A stretch of DNA of 23,418 nt from Bacillota bacterium (GTDB lineage: Bacteria; Bacillota_E; Symbiobacteriia; Symbiobacteriales; Symbiobacteriaceae): contig QGVE01000027.1 in the NCBI GenBank assembly GCA_003242675.1, positions 1 through 23,418 on the forward strand, written 5' to 3'. Numbering within the stretch: position 1 is the first letter of the stretch; each line of letters begins with the position of its first letter. Positions 7,372 through 15,289 of the stretch are shown here, piece by piece. The position numbers and the translations under genes are program-made. Under the pieces are notes generated by a model. That model was given only the letters and a program-made list of their open reading frames with translations, did no database searches and was not told where the DNA came from.

Positions 7372-8448
7372 CTACCGGCTTCCGACAGCCGCGGCCGCCG
7401 CGGCTCCCGGCGGCGGCGCCAGCTGGCCCTGGCGGCCGTCCACACCGAGCCGGCCCACCACGTAGGCGCCCCACTTCCAGCGGTTGAGCGCGAACGTCAC
7501 CAAGGCCGAGGCCGTCGCGGCCATCAGGAAGAGCAGGAGGATGCCTGCCACCCTGGGCAGGCCCGGGATCCGCACGACATACCGCCGGAACAGCTCCAGG
7601 AAGAACCAGTGCAGCAGGTAGATCCCGAAGGAGGCCCGATTGACTTGGTTCAGCAGCGCCGGGATCCGCCGCACCCTTCCCGCCAGGGGGAAGGCGATGA
7701 GGATGACCCCGGCCGCGTAGAGCACCACCTCAAAGCGCTGCGAGGTCGCATCCGGCAGGAAGCCGGTGAGGGCGTTCCGCAGCAGGAGCCCCGCGCCCCC
7801 CGCCAGCATGGCTGCCGACAGCGGCCAGAGGCGGCGCAGCCCCAGCTGGAACTGGTCCCGGTCCCGCCCGGAGTAATAGCCCAGTACGTAGTAGAAGAAC
7901 CAGGCGGGCAGCAGGCGGTACGCGTGGAAGCCGAGGTGGGGAATGGAGACCAGGCCCAGGTTCAACGCGGCCAGGTACGCGATGTTCACCAGGCCGGCGG
8001 CCGGCACGCCCACCCACGCCGGGACCCGCTCCAGGATCGGCCGGAACAGCGGGTGGAACAGGTAGAACTGGAACACGACCAGCACGAAGTAGCCGTGATA
8101 GCCGCCCGCCACGTTGTACCAGATCCGGTCCACCAGCGGGACGCCCCACTGGTAGTGCTGCCAGGCGGCATACCCCGCGGCAAAGAAGAGATAGGGCAGG
8201 AGGAGGTACTTGACCCGCAGCAGGATCGTCTGCGCGTAGGAGCGGCCGGACTTGGAGTAGCCGATCAGGAACGCGGACATGTAGGCGAACGTGGGCGTGG
8301 CGAACAGGAGCAGCAACCGGGCCACGTTGAGGCCGCGGTTTACATCCGGGTCCCCGATCAGCATCGTGATCGAATGCATCATGACCACGGCCAGGCAGGA
8401 CAGGGCCCGGATGAGGATCAGCTCCGGGACGATGACTTTCTGCTTCAC
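7372..8448 (-). CDS. Membrane acyltransferase, acyltransferase-3 family
   Basis: A 358-residue polytopic membrane protein of the acyltransferase-3 family (OatA/ExoZ-like), which O-acylates surface glycans using an acyl donor from the cytoplasm. The first helix carries the family pattern LILIRALSCLAVVMMHS with R14 and H25, the invariant Arg/His pair. About ten hydrophobic segments follow, including a FYLFHPLF stretch and a FGIYLLHWFF helix near the C-terminus typical of the family. The last roughly 20 residues are an Ala/Pro-rich tail. The GTG at 8446-8448 is chosen because AGGAGG lies 8 bases upstream; open sequence further upstream looks non-coding. It lies 185 bases downstream of the phosphatase-methyltransferase fusion and has its own terminator, so it may be read from the same operon or separately. 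The acyl group and target glycan are not determined. Confidence 0.88.
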   Translation of the reverse strand: MKQKVIVPELILIRALSCLAVVMMHSITMLIGDPDVNRGLNVARLLLLFATPTFAYMSAFLIGYSKSGRSYAQTILLRVKYLLLPYLFFAAGYAAWQHYQWGVPLVDRIWYNVAGGYHGYFVLVVFQFYLFHPLFRPILERVPAWVGVPAAGLVNIAYLAALNLGLVSIPHLGFHAYRLLPAWFFYYVLGYYSGRDRDQFQLGLRRLWPLSAAMLAGGAGLLLRNALTGFLPDATSQRFEVVLYAAGVILIAFPLAGRVRRIPALLNQVNRASFGIYLLHWFFLELFRRYVVRIPGLPRVAGILLLFLMAATASALVTFALNRWKWGAYVVGRLGVDGRQGQLAPPPGAAAAAAVGSR

Positions 8449-8495
8449 GAGGTCCCTCCTGAACTCGCTCCCGCATTTCCACCCTGGAAAGCGCA

Positions 8496-8528
8496 CCCCC
8501 GGCAGGACGTCCGCGGGCCTGCCGGGGG
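8496..8528. repeat. GC-rich inverted repeat upstream of the acyltransferase
   Basis: Perfect 11 bp arms (8496-8506 and 8518-8528) around an 11-base loop, in the 185-base gap between the methyltransferase fusion and the acyltransferase. GACGTC-like copies beside each arm (from 8506 and from 8529) allow an alternative pairing. On the minus strand no good T-run follows, so it is either a weak terminator or a leader structure. No other feature is seen in this gap. Confidence 0.5.
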
Positions 8529-8633
8529 GACGTCTTATTTCGATTCGACCTCCGATCCCGGGTCTCCTGCCTGTGCGGGCGGCGCTCCGCACCCGTTCGC
8601 AGAGCGGCCGGCCGCGGCCTTCCCGCCGGCTGG

Positions 8634-10289
8634 TCACCAGGAAGGCCGGCTGCCGCTCACCAGGGCGAACGTGAAGTCGATCAAGACGTCGTCCTGTGTG
8701 ACCGTGGTGCGGTAGGCACGCTGCACCTCTGGCGGCGTCGTGCGGTGCATCTCCAGGAGCCTCGCCTTCAGGGCCTCCGACAGGTCCGAACGCTCCAGCC
8801 AGCCCCGCACGCTCACCTGCGGCATGACGTACACCCGATACCGGATGTCGACGAAGCCGGCCCCCTCCAGGAGCCTCACCAGGTGCTGCGGCAGCAGGAC
8901 CAGCCGCTCCTCCTTCAGGGCGAAGACCTCGATGAAGTGGGCCACCGACTCGGGCGATGGCGGAATGCCCTCGCCGATCACCAGCCTTCCGCCCGGGCGC
9001 AGCACCCGATAGAGCTCCCGCATCGCCTGCTCCAGCCCGTCCGTCACGTGGTGCAGCACCGAGCGGGCCAGGACCCGGTCGAACGACCGATCCGGCAGGG
9101 GGACGGCCCGCAGGTCGGCGTGCAGGAGCTCGAGCCCCGGCAGCTTGCGCCAGGCCTGTGCCAGCATCTCCTCGGAGTTATCGACGCCGACGTAGCGCGC
9201 GACCCGCGGCGCCGCCACGGCGGCCACCTGGCCGGTGCCGACGCCGGCCTCCAGCACGTGGTGCTCCGGCTTCAGATCCGCAAAGGCCAGGAAGGCAGAC
9301 AGGTAGTCGGGGTTGGCCGCCCACTGCTGCTGGTCGTACTCGGCCGCGCGCCGCTGCGAGAACTCGTTGAAGACCGGCGGCGTGCGGCCTGCCTTCCCCG
9401 GGGGCGCGGGCAGCCCGGCGGCACGGACGATGAGCCGGAACCCGTCGTGGAAGTGGATGTCGCACCGCTTTCCCCGGTAGACGCCCGGCCCCCGCAGGGC
9501 GAAAAAGCCCTCCGCCATCCCCGGGCTAGGCGGCTCCCCGGTGTGCTGCCAGGCGGCCGGCACCAGGCCGTGATCGGCGAGGAACAGGACGCTCTGCGGC
9601 CGCAGCCGCTCCGCCAGCCGGCCGAAAACCCGGTCCAGCTCCGCATAGGCCCGCACCAGGGTCCGCGGCGGCTGTTCGCGCATCAGGAAGTGGCGGGCGA
9701 GGCGCGCCTCCGGAAAGTGGACCCAAAGCACGTCGACCGGCCGGCGCTCGCACAGGCGGAGGACCCAATCCGCGTACCGTTCCAGGCGCGGCCGGAGCAG
9801 CTCAGGCAGGTTGCGGAAGTATCCGCCTGACAGGATCTGCCTCAGCTCCTGGTCCGACAGCTTGGTGAGGGGATTACCGCTTGCCAGGTCCGGCGGGTGA
9901 ACCGCCCGGTCGGTCCCGCTGAGGGGCGGGCCGGCCACGAAGAAGCCGTTCACGCCGGGCGCCGGGTAGGTGTAAGGCGGCCCCACGAAGCCGGCGGTCA
10001 GGCCCCAGCGGCCCATCCAGTCCCACAGGAACAGGTCAGGCATGTCCCGGGCGTGGCCGGCCGGCTCCCCGGACTCCGGAACGCGCCGGGCCTGCTCGCC
10101 GTGTGCCTTGGGCGGCAGGCCCGCGTAGTAGGTGGTCCAGACGTCAGCCGGGCGGGACAGCGAGTCGATGATGCCGTAGCTGCCTTCGCGGCACAGGGCA
10201 TCCAGCATCGGCAGGTGCGGCCGGTTGTCCAGGATGACGCGGGGATCGGTCCCGTCGCAGGCCAGTACCAGAAGGCGCGGCGCTCTCAC
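8634..10289 (-). CDS. Fusion: degenerate alkaline-phosphatase-superfamily domain + SAM-dependent methyltransferase
   Basis: A 551-residue two-domain protein without signal peptide or membrane segment. Residues 1 to about 300 match the phosphodiesterase domain of the upstream gene: VLACDGTDP with D12, ADVWTTYYAG with T52/T53, LADHG with D239 and H240, and CDIHFHD near 276-282. The metal-binding Asp found in the paralogue (D222) is replaced by R196, and the third-site His is also missing, so this half is probably not a normal metal-dependent phosphatase. Residues from about 318 form a class I methyltransferase: VLEAGVGTGQVA (345-356), acidic D370 in VGVDNSEEML, ADLRAVPLPD, and LHHV followed by VLRPGGRLVIGE. 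The final 60 residues are an extension I cannot assign. The GTG at 10287-10289 overlaps the preceding stop as GTGA. It may methylate a sugar or lipid-linked glycan; the target is inference. Confidence 0.87.
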   Translation of the reverse strand: MRAPRLLVLACDGTDPRVILDNRPHLPMLDALCREGSYGIIDSLSRPADVWTTYYAGLPPKAHGEQARRVPESGEPAGHARDMPDLFLWDWMGRWGLTAGFVGPPYTYPAPGVNGFFVAGPPLSGTDRAVHPPDLASGNPLTKLSDQELRQILSGGYFRNLPELLRPRLERYADWVLRLCERRPVDVLWVHFPEARLARHFLMREQPPRTLVRAYAELDRVFGRLAERLRPQSVLFLADHGLVPAAWQHTGEPPSPGMAEGFFALRGPGVYRGKRCDIHFHDGFRLIVRAAGLPAPPGKAGRTPPVFNEFSQRRAAEYDQQQWAANPDYLSAFLAFADLKPEHHVLEAGVGTGQVAAVAAPRVARYVGVDNSEEMLAQAWRKLPGLELLHADLRAVPLPDRSFDRVLARSVLHHVTDGLEQAMRELYRVLRPGGRLVIGEGIPPSPESVAHFIEVFALKEERLVLLPQHLVRLLEGAGFVDIRYRVYVMPQVSVRGWLERSDLSEALKARLLEMHRTTPPEVQRAYRTTVTQDDVLIDFTFALVSGSRPSW

Positions 10290-12475
10290 GGCTCCACCCC
10301 CCGGCGCCGTTCGGCGCGGGCCGCCTGCACGGCGGCCAGGACGGCGTCGACGAACGCGTCCCAGGTCCGGGTCCGGGCCATCTGCAGGGCGGCGCCGGCC
10401 AGGCCGCGGGTCCGGTCCCGATCCCGCAGGGCCGTCAGCACCAGGTCGCCCAGCATCTGCGCGTTGCCCGGCACACCCATGAAGCAGTTGACCCCTGGGA
10501 CGGCGTAGTCCCGGATCCCGCCGGCGTCCGTGGCCACCACGGGCGTGCCGCAGGCCATCGCCTCCAGCACCCCGAGCTGCGCGCCGTCGCTCACCGAGGC
10601 GGCGACGAACACGTCCAGGCTGCGGTAGAACGCGGCGATCTCCTCGTCGCTGTTCACCGTCACCACCTCCACCGGAATCGGCGCGTCCACCGGCAGCCCG
10701 TCGGGGTTCAGCACGCACACCTCCACGTCCGGCTCCGCGTGCAGCACCCGCTGCATGGCAGCGAAAAAGGTGTCCGCGCCCTTGAAGCCGTACCCCAGGG
10801 CCGGATGGCGGTAGATGAACCCGACCCGCTTCCGGCCTCCCTCGGGGCGGGGCCCCGGCTTGAAGACCGACGTGTCGACCCCCGGCGGCACCGCATGGCA
10901 GGGCTTGCCGCTGTGCTGCTGCACGCGGTCAGCCACGGGCCGGGCGGTGGCCATGGAGCGGTAGGGCAGGCTCGTCACATGCAGAGCGGTGCGGACGTCG
11001 TAGGCCACGTCCGGCTCAAAGCGGAAGTGCAGCGGCACGGTGACGGCGTCGGCTCGGGCCAGGGCCTTCGGAATCAGCCCCAGGGACGCCGGGATCAGCA
11101 CGTCCGCAGGGGGATAGCGATGCGGCTCGAAGAACGGCACGCGGTGGATGGGCACGCTGACGGGGTAAGCCACCGGCTGCCCGTCGAGCATGATCAGGAA
11201 CGCCTGGAGCCCCCGCCGGGCCAGCCCGTCGGCCAGCCGGGCGACCGTCCGCCCGCGCCCGCCCTCATGGATGCCGTAGGTCAGAATCCCGATGCGCAAG
11301 TGCGCCACCCCCTGATCCTGGTGTCGTGGTGTGGAGACCCGTGCTGCGGCCCGGCTCGCTCCGCCATCGGGAAACAGCGGCCCCTGGTACGGCCTGCGCC
11401 CGGCGGGAACGGGCAGGTTCAGGACGCGCATGATCAGGCCGAAGACGTCGTGGAAGTGAATGTCGGCCCTGACGCCGGCCGGCACCCGCGGACTCCGCAC
11501 GGCGTAGAACGCCCTGTCCCGGTGGGTGCCGGTGCTGAGGCCGCCGTTGTATCCCTGCACCACCGCCAGGTCGGGGCGGAGCAGCCGGGCGCCGGCCACC
11601 CGGTACTCGATGGACAGCATCTTCATCTGCCGGTTGGGCTGTGGCTCCGTGAGCAGCGAGGCGATCGGGGCCATGCCGTGATCGGAAACCACCATGACCG
11701 CCTCCGGCTGGAGCCGCCGGGCCAGCCGGGCGAACGCGCGGTCCATCTCCTCGTAGACCTGAATCAACGTTTCAGGCGGGTTGGCGTTCCAGGTGAAGTG
11801 GCCCAGCACGTCGGCCTCCAGGAAATAGACCCAGAGCACGTCACAGGGACTCCGCGCCCACAGGCGGTCGATCAGGCCCAGGTACCACTCCAGGTGCGGC
11901 CTCAGGCGGGCCGGCGCGTCGGAAAAGTAGCCGTCGAGCAGCTTCAGCAGCTCCGCGTCCGTCAGCTCCGCAAAGGGGCGGGACACCCCCAGGTCCTGCA
12001 ACCTTGGGGGGTGGGGTATGCTGGACATAGACTCCCGATCGATGAGCGCCTTCAGCGCGGGCGGGGAAACCGCCCGGTCCGTCTGCGACAGGGGGGGACG
12101 CGGCATGCCGGAGACGAAGAAGCCCTCCACCTTCGGAGCGGGGTAGGCGTGCAGGGGCTCGACAAAGCCGACCGTGAGGCCGTTCCGGTTCAGCCAGTCC
12201 CAGAGGAAGAGGTCGGTCTTCACCGCGCTGAGGTCGGCGGGCTTATGGGCCAGGCCGAGCCGGCTCAGCTGGACGCCGTGCTCCTCCGGGGTGAGGCCCG
12301 TGTAGTAGGTGGTCCAGATGTCGCACGAATAAACGCCCGACTCCACCACCCCGTGGCCGCCCCCCTCACAGAGGCTGCGCAGAAAGGGAAGCCGGTGGAG
12401 GTTGGCCAGGATCACGTATGGGTCGAGCCCGTCACAGGCGAGTACCAGCAGCCGCGGATGTGACCGCTGCGTCAT
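10286..12475 (-). CDS. Fusion: alkaline-phosphatase-superfamily phosphodiesterase domain + GT4 glycosyltransferase
   Basis: A 729-residue two-domain protein, apparently cytosolic. The N-terminal domain (about 1-370) resembles type I phosphodiesterase/nucleotide pyrophosphatase proteins: ACDGLDP with D15, a TT nucleophile candidate at T55/T56, EADVLGHF with D222 and H226, VVSDHGM with D265 and H266, and GTHRD with H318. These give a full two-metal ligand set. A low-complexity linker (about 371-389) leads to a GT4 domain from L393: HEGGRGR, GVDTSVF, IYRHPALGYGFKG and LEAMACGTP. The first Glu of the usual EX7E motif is Asp here. The ATG at 12473-12475 overlaps the GT2 stop (ATGA), with GGGAGG upstream. 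A TTG at 11299 with GGGGGTGG before it could start a separate GT product. It might cleave or transfer a phospho-group and a sugar on the same glycan. Confidence 0.87.
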   Translation of the reverse strand: MTQRSHPRLLVLACDGLDPYVILANLHRLPFLRSLCEGGGHGVVESGVYSCDIWTTYYTGLTPEEHGVQLSRLGLAHKPADLSAVKTDLFLWDWLNRNGLTVGFVEPLHAYPAPKVEGFFVSGMPRPPLSQTDRAVSPPALKALIDRESMSSIPHPPRLQDLGVSRPFAELTDAELLKLLDGYFSDAPARLRPHLEWYLGLIDRLWARSPCDVLWVYFLEADVLGHFTWNANPPETLIQVYEEMDRAFARLARRLQPEAVMVVSDHGMAPIASLLTEPQPNRQMKMLSIEYRVAGARLLRPDLAVVQGYNGGLSTGTHRDRAFYAVRSPRVPAGVRADIHFHDVFGLIMRVLNLPVPAGRRPYQGPLFPDGGASRAAARVSTPRHQDQGVAHLRIGILTYGIHEGGRGRTVARLADGLARRGLQAFLIMLDGQPVAYPVSVPIHRVPFFEPHRYPPADVLIPASLGLIPKALARADAVTVPLHFRFEPDVAYDVRTALHVTSLPYRSMATARPVADRVQQHSGKPCHAVPPGVDTSVFKPGPRPEGGRKRVGFIYRHPALGYGFKGADTFFAAMQRVLHAEPDVEVCVLNPDGLPVDAPIPVEVVTVNSDEEIAAFYRSLDVFVAASVSDGAQLGVLEAMACGTPVVATDAGGIRDYAVPGVNCFMGVPGNAQMLGDLVLTALRDRDRTRGLAGAALQMARTRTWDAFVDAVLAAVQAARAERRRGVEP

Positions 12476-13203
12476 TCTCTACCGCCTCCCTGAGTGGGCG
12501 GATGCAGCCCGAGATGCGCCCGTGCCTTTTGCAGCACACGCTCGTTGTAGGCCAGCGCGTCGGGGCGGGCGCTCATGTTCTCGCCGTGCCAGCGGTAGCG
12601 GACGAGCGGCTCCGCCACGTGGCCGAAGCGGTAGTCCCGGGCGAGCCGCAGCCACATGTCCCAGTCGTGGGCCTGCGGCAGTGACTCGTCGAAAAGGCCT
12701 GCCCGAAGGTACACCTCCCTGCGGACCAGGGTCGTGGAGCCGTTGATCACGCAGGCCCGGAGCAGCTGCTGGACCTGATCGGCCCGGGAGCGGAAGGTGG
12801 GCGAGGCGGTGTGCGAAACCGTCCTTCCCCTGGCGTCCACCACGAACCAGTTGGTGTAGATGAGCGCGCACTCGGGGTGCGCCTCCGCGTACGCCATCTG
12901 CTTCGCCAGCTTCTCCGGCAGGAAGGCGTCGTCGGCGCTCAGCCAGGCGATCCACTCGCCCCTGGCCTGGCGGATGCCCTCGTTCAGCGCCGAGGGGGTG
13001 CCGCCGTTGGGCTTGCGGATCGTGCGGATGGCACTGCCGTACTGTTCCAGCAGAAACGGGGTGCGGTCGGTGGAGCCGTCGTCCACCACCAGCACCTCCC
13101 GGTCGGCGTAGGTCTGGTTCAGGGCGCTCTCCACGGCCTCCGCCAGGTAGCGCGCCGCGTTGTAGGTGGGAATCACCACCGTGACTTTCGGATGGCCGGC
13201 CAC
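12472..13203 (-). CDS. GT2-family glycosyltransferase
   Basis: A 243-residue inverting GT-A glycosyltransferase, first gene of the phosphatase-fusion operon. VTVVIPTYNAARYL (residues 7-20) is the family's first strand and loop. LVVDDGSTDRT carries D41/D42 for nucleotide binding, and WLSADDAF with D91/D92 is the DXD-equivalent metal site. A HDWDMWLRL segment supplies the likely catalytic-base region near 170-180. There is no membrane segment, so it acts in the cytosol or at the inner membrane face on a nucleotide-sugar donor. The GTG at 13201-13203 is chosen for the GGGAGGGG ribosome-binding site just upstream. The 3' end overlaps the next start by 4 bp. Substrate unknown. Confidence 0.9.
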   Translation of the reverse strand: MAGHPKVTVVIPTYNAARYLAEAVESALNQTYADREVLVVDDGSTDRTPFLLEQYGSAIRTIRKPNGGTPSALNEGIRQARGEWIAWLSADDAFLPEKLAKQMAYAEAHPECALIYTNWFVVDARGRTVSHTASPTFRSRADQVQQLLRACVINGSTTLVRREVYLRAGLFDESLPQAHDWDMWLRLARDYRFGHVAEPLVRYRWHGENMSARPDALAYNERVLQKARAHLGLHPPTQGGGRE

Positions 13204-13245
13204 CGCTCACCCCTCCCGGTCCGCGGAGACGCAGTGCTTATCTAC

Positions 13246-13273
13246 ACTATGTAAACTGGAGCCGGGGGGTCAC
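13246..13273 (-). promoter_or_regulatory. Candidate promoter of the GT2 / phosphatase-fusion operon
   Basis: In an AT-richer patch about 45 bases before the GT2 start, the minus strand shows GTGACC (13268-13273) and CATAGT (13246-13251) separated by 16 bases. Each hexamer matches the sigma-A consensus at 4 of 6 positions. The gap has no other promoter-like sequence that I found, but the match is weak. Confidence 0.3.
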
Positions 13274-13314
13274 ACGGCGGGACCCGGGGCAGGAAGTCCG
13301 CAGGCGGCCACCGC

Positions 13315-13360
13315 AAAAAAGGCCTGACCCGGCGGAGTCTGCTGCTCCGCCGGGCCGGCC
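13315..13360 (-). terminator. Intrinsic terminator of the yloU-fakA operon
   Basis: GC-rich stem with 10 bp arms (13328-13337 and 13345-13354), extended by pairing of GGCC at 13321-13324 with GGCC at 13357-13360. On the minus strand it is followed by six T residues (complement of 13315-13320). It sits about 63 bases after the fakA stop codon and insulates fakA from the downstream glycan operon. Confidence 0.88.
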
Positions 13361-13422
13361 GGCGCCATGCGTGCGCCAACAATTCGTGCGCAAAGAGCGC
13401 ACGCCATCAGTGCGCGCGTTAC

Positions 13423-15219
13423 TCATTCGAGCGAGAACACGTAGTGGTACAGCGGCTGGCCGCCGTACTGCATCTCCACCTCGTGGTCGGGGAACCGCTT
13501 GCGGAGCTGCTCGGCGACCGCCTCCGCCCGCTCGGGGTCCACGCTCTCGCCGTAGTAGACGGCGATCACCTCGCCGCCCTTCTCGGCCACCATCGCCTCC
13601 AGCAGCTCGGTCAAGACGGCCTCGGGCTCCTTCCCGACCTTGCGGATCTTGCCGTTCCACAGGCCGAGGATGTCGCCCTGCCGAATCTCCAGGTCCTCGT
13701 ACACCGTGTCCCGCACGGCGTAGGTGACCTCGCCGGTCTCGACCCGTGCGATGGCCTGCTTCATGTTGTTGAACAGCCGCTCGCCGTCCTCCTCGTCGGG
13801 CATCCAGGCCACCATCGCCGAGATGCCCTCGGGCACCGACCGGGTGGGCACGACGTAGACCTTCTTGTTCGTCAGCCGAACCACCTGCTCGGCGGCCATG
13901 ATGATGTTCTTGTTGTTGGGCAGGAGGAAGACCTGCCGGCTGGGGCACCGCTCCACCGCCTCCAGCAGGTCCTGCGTGGACGGGTTCATCGTCTGACCGC
14001 CCTCGATGACGTGGCTGACCCCGAGCGACCGGAAGATCGCGGCCATCCCGGCGCCGGACGCCACGGCGACCACGGCCGTGGGCTGCTCGTTGGCCGGGGC
14101 CGGATCGTCCGCAGGGGCGGAGTTGGCCTCCGCGCGCGGCGCCGGGGCCGGGTTGTCAGGGGAAGCGCCGTCGGGCCCGGGGTTGCCGGTCCCGGACCGG
14201 GCCGCATTCGCCGCGGCCCCGCCGGGCTGGGCGTGGCGCAGCAGGTCCGCGTGCTGCTCCCGCATGTTGTGGATCACGATGTCGATCAGGTCGCCGTACT
14301 GGATCGCCAGCGACAGGACCGGTCCGGGATTGGACGCGTGGATGTGCACCTTCGCCAGGTCCTCGCTGCCGACGACGTAGATGGAGTCGCCCCACTGCTC
14401 CAGCTCCCGGGCGATGCGGTCCAGGGGAATCGGCTCGCCGTCCCGGTACCGCCGGATGAAGAACTCGCAGTCGTAGGGGAAGCGGATGTCGGAGATCTCC
14501 TCATCGACCTTGAAGGCCACCTGCGTCGCCGGCGACGTGTCGTGCCGGACGGGGACGGCCTCCTCGGCGGGCCGGGCCTCGGGCACGGCCACGCCGGCCG
14601 CCTCGCCGGCGAGCGCTTCATAGTACCCGCGGTAGATGACGGTCAGCCCCTTGCCGCCGGAGTCGACCACGCCCGCCTTCTTCAGCACGGGCAGGAGCTC
14701 CGGCGTCTTCGCCAGGGCCGCCTCCGCGGCCTCGACGGCGGCGCGCATCACGGCCGCCGCAGACCGGTTGGTGCGGCTGACGTGCTCCGCCGCGGCGGCG
14801 GCCTCCCGGGCCACGGTGAGGATCGTGCCCTCGACGGGCTTCATCACCGCCTTGTAGGCCGTGTCCACGCCCTCCTGCAGCGCGCGGGCCAGGTCACGGC
14901 CGTCGATGGTGACCTTGCCGTCCAGGTACTTGGCAAAGCCGCGGAACAGCTGCGAGAGGATGACCCCCGAGTTGCCCCGCGCGCCCATCAGCGAACCCTG
15001 GGCCAGGGCGGCGGCCACTTCGCCGACCGTGCGGTCGCTGGCCCGCTCCACCTCCCGGTTGGCCGAAGCGAGCGTCATCGACATGTTCGTTCCGGTGTCG
15101 CCATCCGGCACGGGAAAGACGTTCAAGGCGTTGACCGCGTCCTTCTCCGCGTCGAGCCTGGCCGCCGCGCGAAGGATCATCTGCTTTAACGCCTTGCCGT
15201 CGATGGTATGAGTGCTCAA
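13423..15219 (-). CDS. fakA: Fatty acid kinase catalytic subunit FakA (DAK2/YloV family)
   Basis: A 598-residue protein of the YloV/FakA family, which phosphorylates fatty acids bound to FakB proteins so they can enter phospholipid synthesis. The N-terminal kinase domain (about 1-200) resembles DhaL, with VFPVPDGDTGTNM (residues 34-46) supplying the Mg-ATP aspartates and GARGNSGVILSQ further on. The middle domain contains FPYDCEFFIR and VHIHASNPG. The C-terminal domain includes LPNNKNIIMAAEQV and a closing YHYVFSLE. Between them (about residues 330-379) is an Ala/Pro/Asn-rich linker longer than in the B. subtilis protein (about 550 residues in total). The TTG at 15217-15219 is chosen over the ATG six codons upstream, because that ATG overlaps the AGGAGG Shine-Dalgarno. 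It lies 70 bp downstream of yloU, the usual Firmicute pairing. No fakB is in the window. Confidence 0.92.
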   Translation of the reverse strand: MSTHTIDGKALKQMILRAAARLDAEKDAVNALNVFPVPDGDTGTNMSMTLASANREVERASDRTVGEVAAALAQGSLMGARGNSGVILSQLFRGFAKYLDGKVTIDGRDLARALQEGVDTAYKAVMKPVEGTILTVAREAAAAAEHVSRTNRSAAAVMRAAVEAAEAALAKTPELLPVLKKAGVVDSGGKGLTVIYRGYYEALAGEAAGVAVPEARPAEEAVPVRHDTSPATQVAFKVDEEISDIRFPYDCEFFIRRYRDGEPIPLDRIARELEQWGDSIYVVGSEDLAKVHIHASNPGPVLSLAIQYGDLIDIVIHNMREQHADLLRHAQPGGAAANAARSGTGNPGPDGASPDNPAPAPRAEANSAPADDPAPANEQPTAVVAVASGAGMAAIFRSLGVSHVIEGGQTMNPSTQDLLEAVERCPSRQVFLLPNNKNIIMAAEQVVRLTNKKVYVVPTRSVPEGISAMVAWMPDEEDGERLFNNMKQAIARVETGEVTYAVRDTVYEDLEIRQGDILGLWNGKIRKVGKEPEAVLTELLEAMVAEKGGEVIAVYYGESVDPERAEAVAEQLRKRFPDHEVEMQYGGQPLYHYVFSLE

Positions 15220-15289
15220 CGACCAGTTCCTCCTCATCCCCGCCGGCCCTTCCGGCAGGGCTGGAATGGAGACCTCACGCGGCGTCCGG

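Noticed and set aside
10739..12463. A 574-codon open frame on the plus strand, opposite the phosphatase-GT fusion gene
   Set aside because: It mirrors the minus-strand gene in GC-rich DNA where stops are rare, has no recognisable domain, and its composition is the typical Pro/Gly/Arg/His-rich antisense shadow.
13361..13422. Repeated GTGCGC words after fakA, including a small hairpin at 13386-13402, as a repeat array
   Set aside because: Only a few short copies with irregular spacing; not CRISPR-like, and best seen as part of the 3' untranslated region before the terminator.
13444..15189. A 581-codon open frame on the plus strand opposite fakA
   Set aside because: Antisense shadow of a well-supported gene; no family features and no ribosome-binding site that would favour it.
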